Origin: Ichthyophthirius multifiliis
Lineage: Eukaryota > Ciliophora > Oligohymenophorea > Hymenostomatida
Assembly: GCF_000220395.1 (NCBI RefSeq)
Contig: NW_004085885.1
Span: forward strand, 186,001-250,000
Direction of reading: 5' to 3'
Length of the DNA stretch: 64,000 bases
Shown: positions 63,873-64,000 of the stretch, piece by piece
How positions within the stretch are numbered: the stretch's first letter is position 1
How the letters are laid out: each line of letters starts with the position of its first letter
Notes under the pieces: model-generated
The model's input: only the letters and a program-made list of their open reading frames with translations
Told to the model about the DNA's origin: nothing
Database searches by the model: none
Translations under genes and position numbers: made by a program

Positions 63873-64000
63873 TTTTATTTTTAATTAGTTTTTTATTATT
63901 AAATTTATTTATTTGATATTTTTTAACTATAATATAATTTTATATGTATATTTTAATATAATAAAATATATAAAAAAATAATGTATATATATATATATAA
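63873..64000. other. AT-rich upstream flank
   Basis: 128 bp to the right edge, ending in an (AT)n tract. Presumably upstream sequence of the EF-hand/ARM gene. Confidence 0.4.

Noticed and set aside
1-64000. tRNA, rRNA or transposase genes
   Set aside because: I scanned for locally GC-rich clover-leaf-like stretches and for transposase or reverse-transcriptase motifs and found none. A covariance-model search would be decisive.

Overview
The window looks like nuclear DNA of an oligohymenophorean ciliate (Tetrahymena/Ichthyophthirius type). Base composition is extremely AT-rich. Recognisable proteins only read through if TAA and TAG mean glutamine and TGA is the sole stop. Genes carry short GT...AG introns (mostly 37-170 nt). 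Genus is inference; the code and eukaryotic gene content are seen directly. A standard-code translation shows almost none of the real genes.

Layout, left to right (exons decoded by hand): a partial nucleotidyltransferase resembling eIF2B gamma (-, 1-336); a two-FHA-domain protein (+, 1465-4274); a synaptojanin-like Sac + 5-phosphatase (-, 4644-7581); an LMBR1-family membrane protein (+, 8314-10521); a histidine-kinase-like protein without an evident phospho-acceptor His (+, 10652-13108); GSK-3 (+, 13499-15138); an SPFH/band-7 protein (-, 15366-16585); a 50-bp tandem repeat; a polyQ protein (+, 17562-18382); a VHS-like/adaptin-ear-like protein (-, 18630-21865); histone H2B (-, 22611-22973); an unassigned gene (-, 23416-24411); and a very long Asn/Gln-rich protein (+, 25055 to about 31070).

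The second half holds a coiled-coil protein (+, 31359-32179), a DHHC palmitoyltransferase (-, 32348-34200), APC1 of the anaphase-promoting complex (-, 34767 to about 41175), an unassigned protein (-, 42504-43283), the ESCRT-III subunit CHMP6/Vps20 (-, 44626-45336), an RCC1-repeat plus filamin-like protein (+, 45665-49000), a cyclic-nucleotide-binding-domain protein (+, 49471-52021), a coiled-coil protein (-, about 52575-54693), an unassigned protein with an apparent one-base frameshift (+, 54970-56429), a calpain-like protein lacking catalytic residues with a membrane tail (+, 56712-59844), the cytochrome-oxidase assembly factor Pet191/COA5 (-, 60079-60345), an EF-hand protein (-, 60693-61668) and an EF-hand plus armadillo-repeat protein (-, about 61860-63872).

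Genes are packed on both strands with no operon logic. Several concern phosphoinositide and membrane traffic (synaptojanin-like, VHS/ear, CHMP6, DHHC) or cell cycle and signalling (GSK-3, FHA, APC1, CNB, EF-hand), but they are independent transcription units. I saw no tRNA, rRNA, CRISPR array or mobile element. Long (AT)n tracts lie in introns and intergenic DNA, while AAT/TAA trinucleotide runs lie in exons and encode poly-Asn and poly-Gln.
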